A stretch of 6,843 bases of DNA from Candidatus Alkanophagales archaeon (GTDB lineage: Archaea; Halobacteriota; Syntropharchaeia; Alkanophagales; B39-G2). The notes beneath the pieces were generated by a model. The model had not been told where the DNA came from. It did no database searches and was given only the letters and a program-made list of their open reading frames with translations. Shown in pieces: positions 6,733 to 6,843 of this stretch; position 1 is the stretch's first letter; every line of letters starts with the position of its first letter. The translations under genes were made by a program, and so were the position numbers. The DNA is taken from positions 1 to 6,843 of the forward strand of contig QMVQ01000084.1 of assembly GCA_003661185.1 (NCBI GenBank). Reading direction: 5' to 3'.

Positions 6733-6817
6733 CCTCGCCGGGCGGGGATGAATTGGATAGGTATGGAGTTGGTGCAGATGAAGCGTGCGTAATTCATCTC
6801 CTCCATACCCTATATCC
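6733..6817. repeat. Nested inverted repeats downstream of argS, unidentified structured element
   Basis: A small hairpin (6733-6738 with 6742-6747, one G-T pair) is followed by a long one. In the long one GTATGGAG (6761-6768) pairs perfectly with CTCCATAC (6801-6808), extended outward with bulges to 6755/6817. Inside, AGATGAA (6776-6782) pairs perfectly with TTCATCT (6793-6799) around a 10-base loop. In addition, GATGAATT (6747-6754) is a perfect complement of AATTCATC (6791-6798), so two folds compete for the same 3' strand. No tRNA features are present (no T-loop sequence or CCA stem pattern). On the minus strand the left part resembles the terminal hairpin of an IS200/IS605 element. Its role is unknown; 6668-6843 holds no credible gene. 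Confidence 0.5.
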
Positions 6818-6843
6818 CTCATATAGAGTGGAAACATAAATAA

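Noticed and set aside
6748..6815. Possible tRNA-like fold after argS
   Set aside because: There is no GTTCRA T-loop, no plausible acceptor stem and no D-loop GG arrangement; the stems form nested hairpins instead of a cloverleaf.
1..6843. CRISPR array
   Set aside because: No regularly spaced direct repeats are visible anywhere in the window.

Overview
The window comes from an archaeon, most likely a euryarchaeote. It carries a two-repeat archaeal TATA-binding protein, archaeal-type uL15, SecY and ArgRS, TATA-box promoters, and a tungsten-type aldehyde:ferredoxin oxidoreductase (AOR). The AOR would suit a strictly anaerobic life. The exact lineage cannot be fixed from the sequence; a methanogen- or ANME-like relative is a guess.

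Layout. (1) Positions 1-277 look like a HEARO/IscB-type omega RNA: a short candidate guide (about 1-16), then a scaffold made of successive hairpins that ends in a strong terminal hairpin at 232-270. No iscB gene follows. The ATG of the AOR-family gene (278-2176, +) begins seven bases after the last hairpin. (2) Positions 2177-2383 are a convergent intergenic stretch with a hairpin just after the AOR stop and a possible decayed coding remnant. (3) The TATA-binding protein gene runs on the minus strand (2938-2384). It is divergent from a plus-strand cluster of rpl15 (3009-3434), secY (3427-4896) and argS (4925-6667), which look co-transcribed. The 70-bp divergent gap has one near-symmetrical TATA box placed to serve both directions. 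(4) After argS come a T-tract that may end transcription and a strongly folded region (6733-6817) with competing stems and some resemblance to an IS200/IS605 right end.

How the parts fit. The right half is core information processing and secretion: transcription initiation (TBP), the 50S subunit (uL15), the Sec translocon (SecY) and arginyl-tRNA synthesis (ArgRS). The left half is a metabolic oxidoreductase whose 5' leader appears to be, or to have been invaded by, an RNA-guided-nuclease guide RNA of the IscB class. The most interesting point is this solo omega RNA. If it is removed, a GGAG motif lies next to the AOR start codon. If it is present, its own GGAGGTGA motif comes within about 10 nt of that start codon once the terminal hairpin folds. 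The element may therefore both mark and control the AOR translation start.
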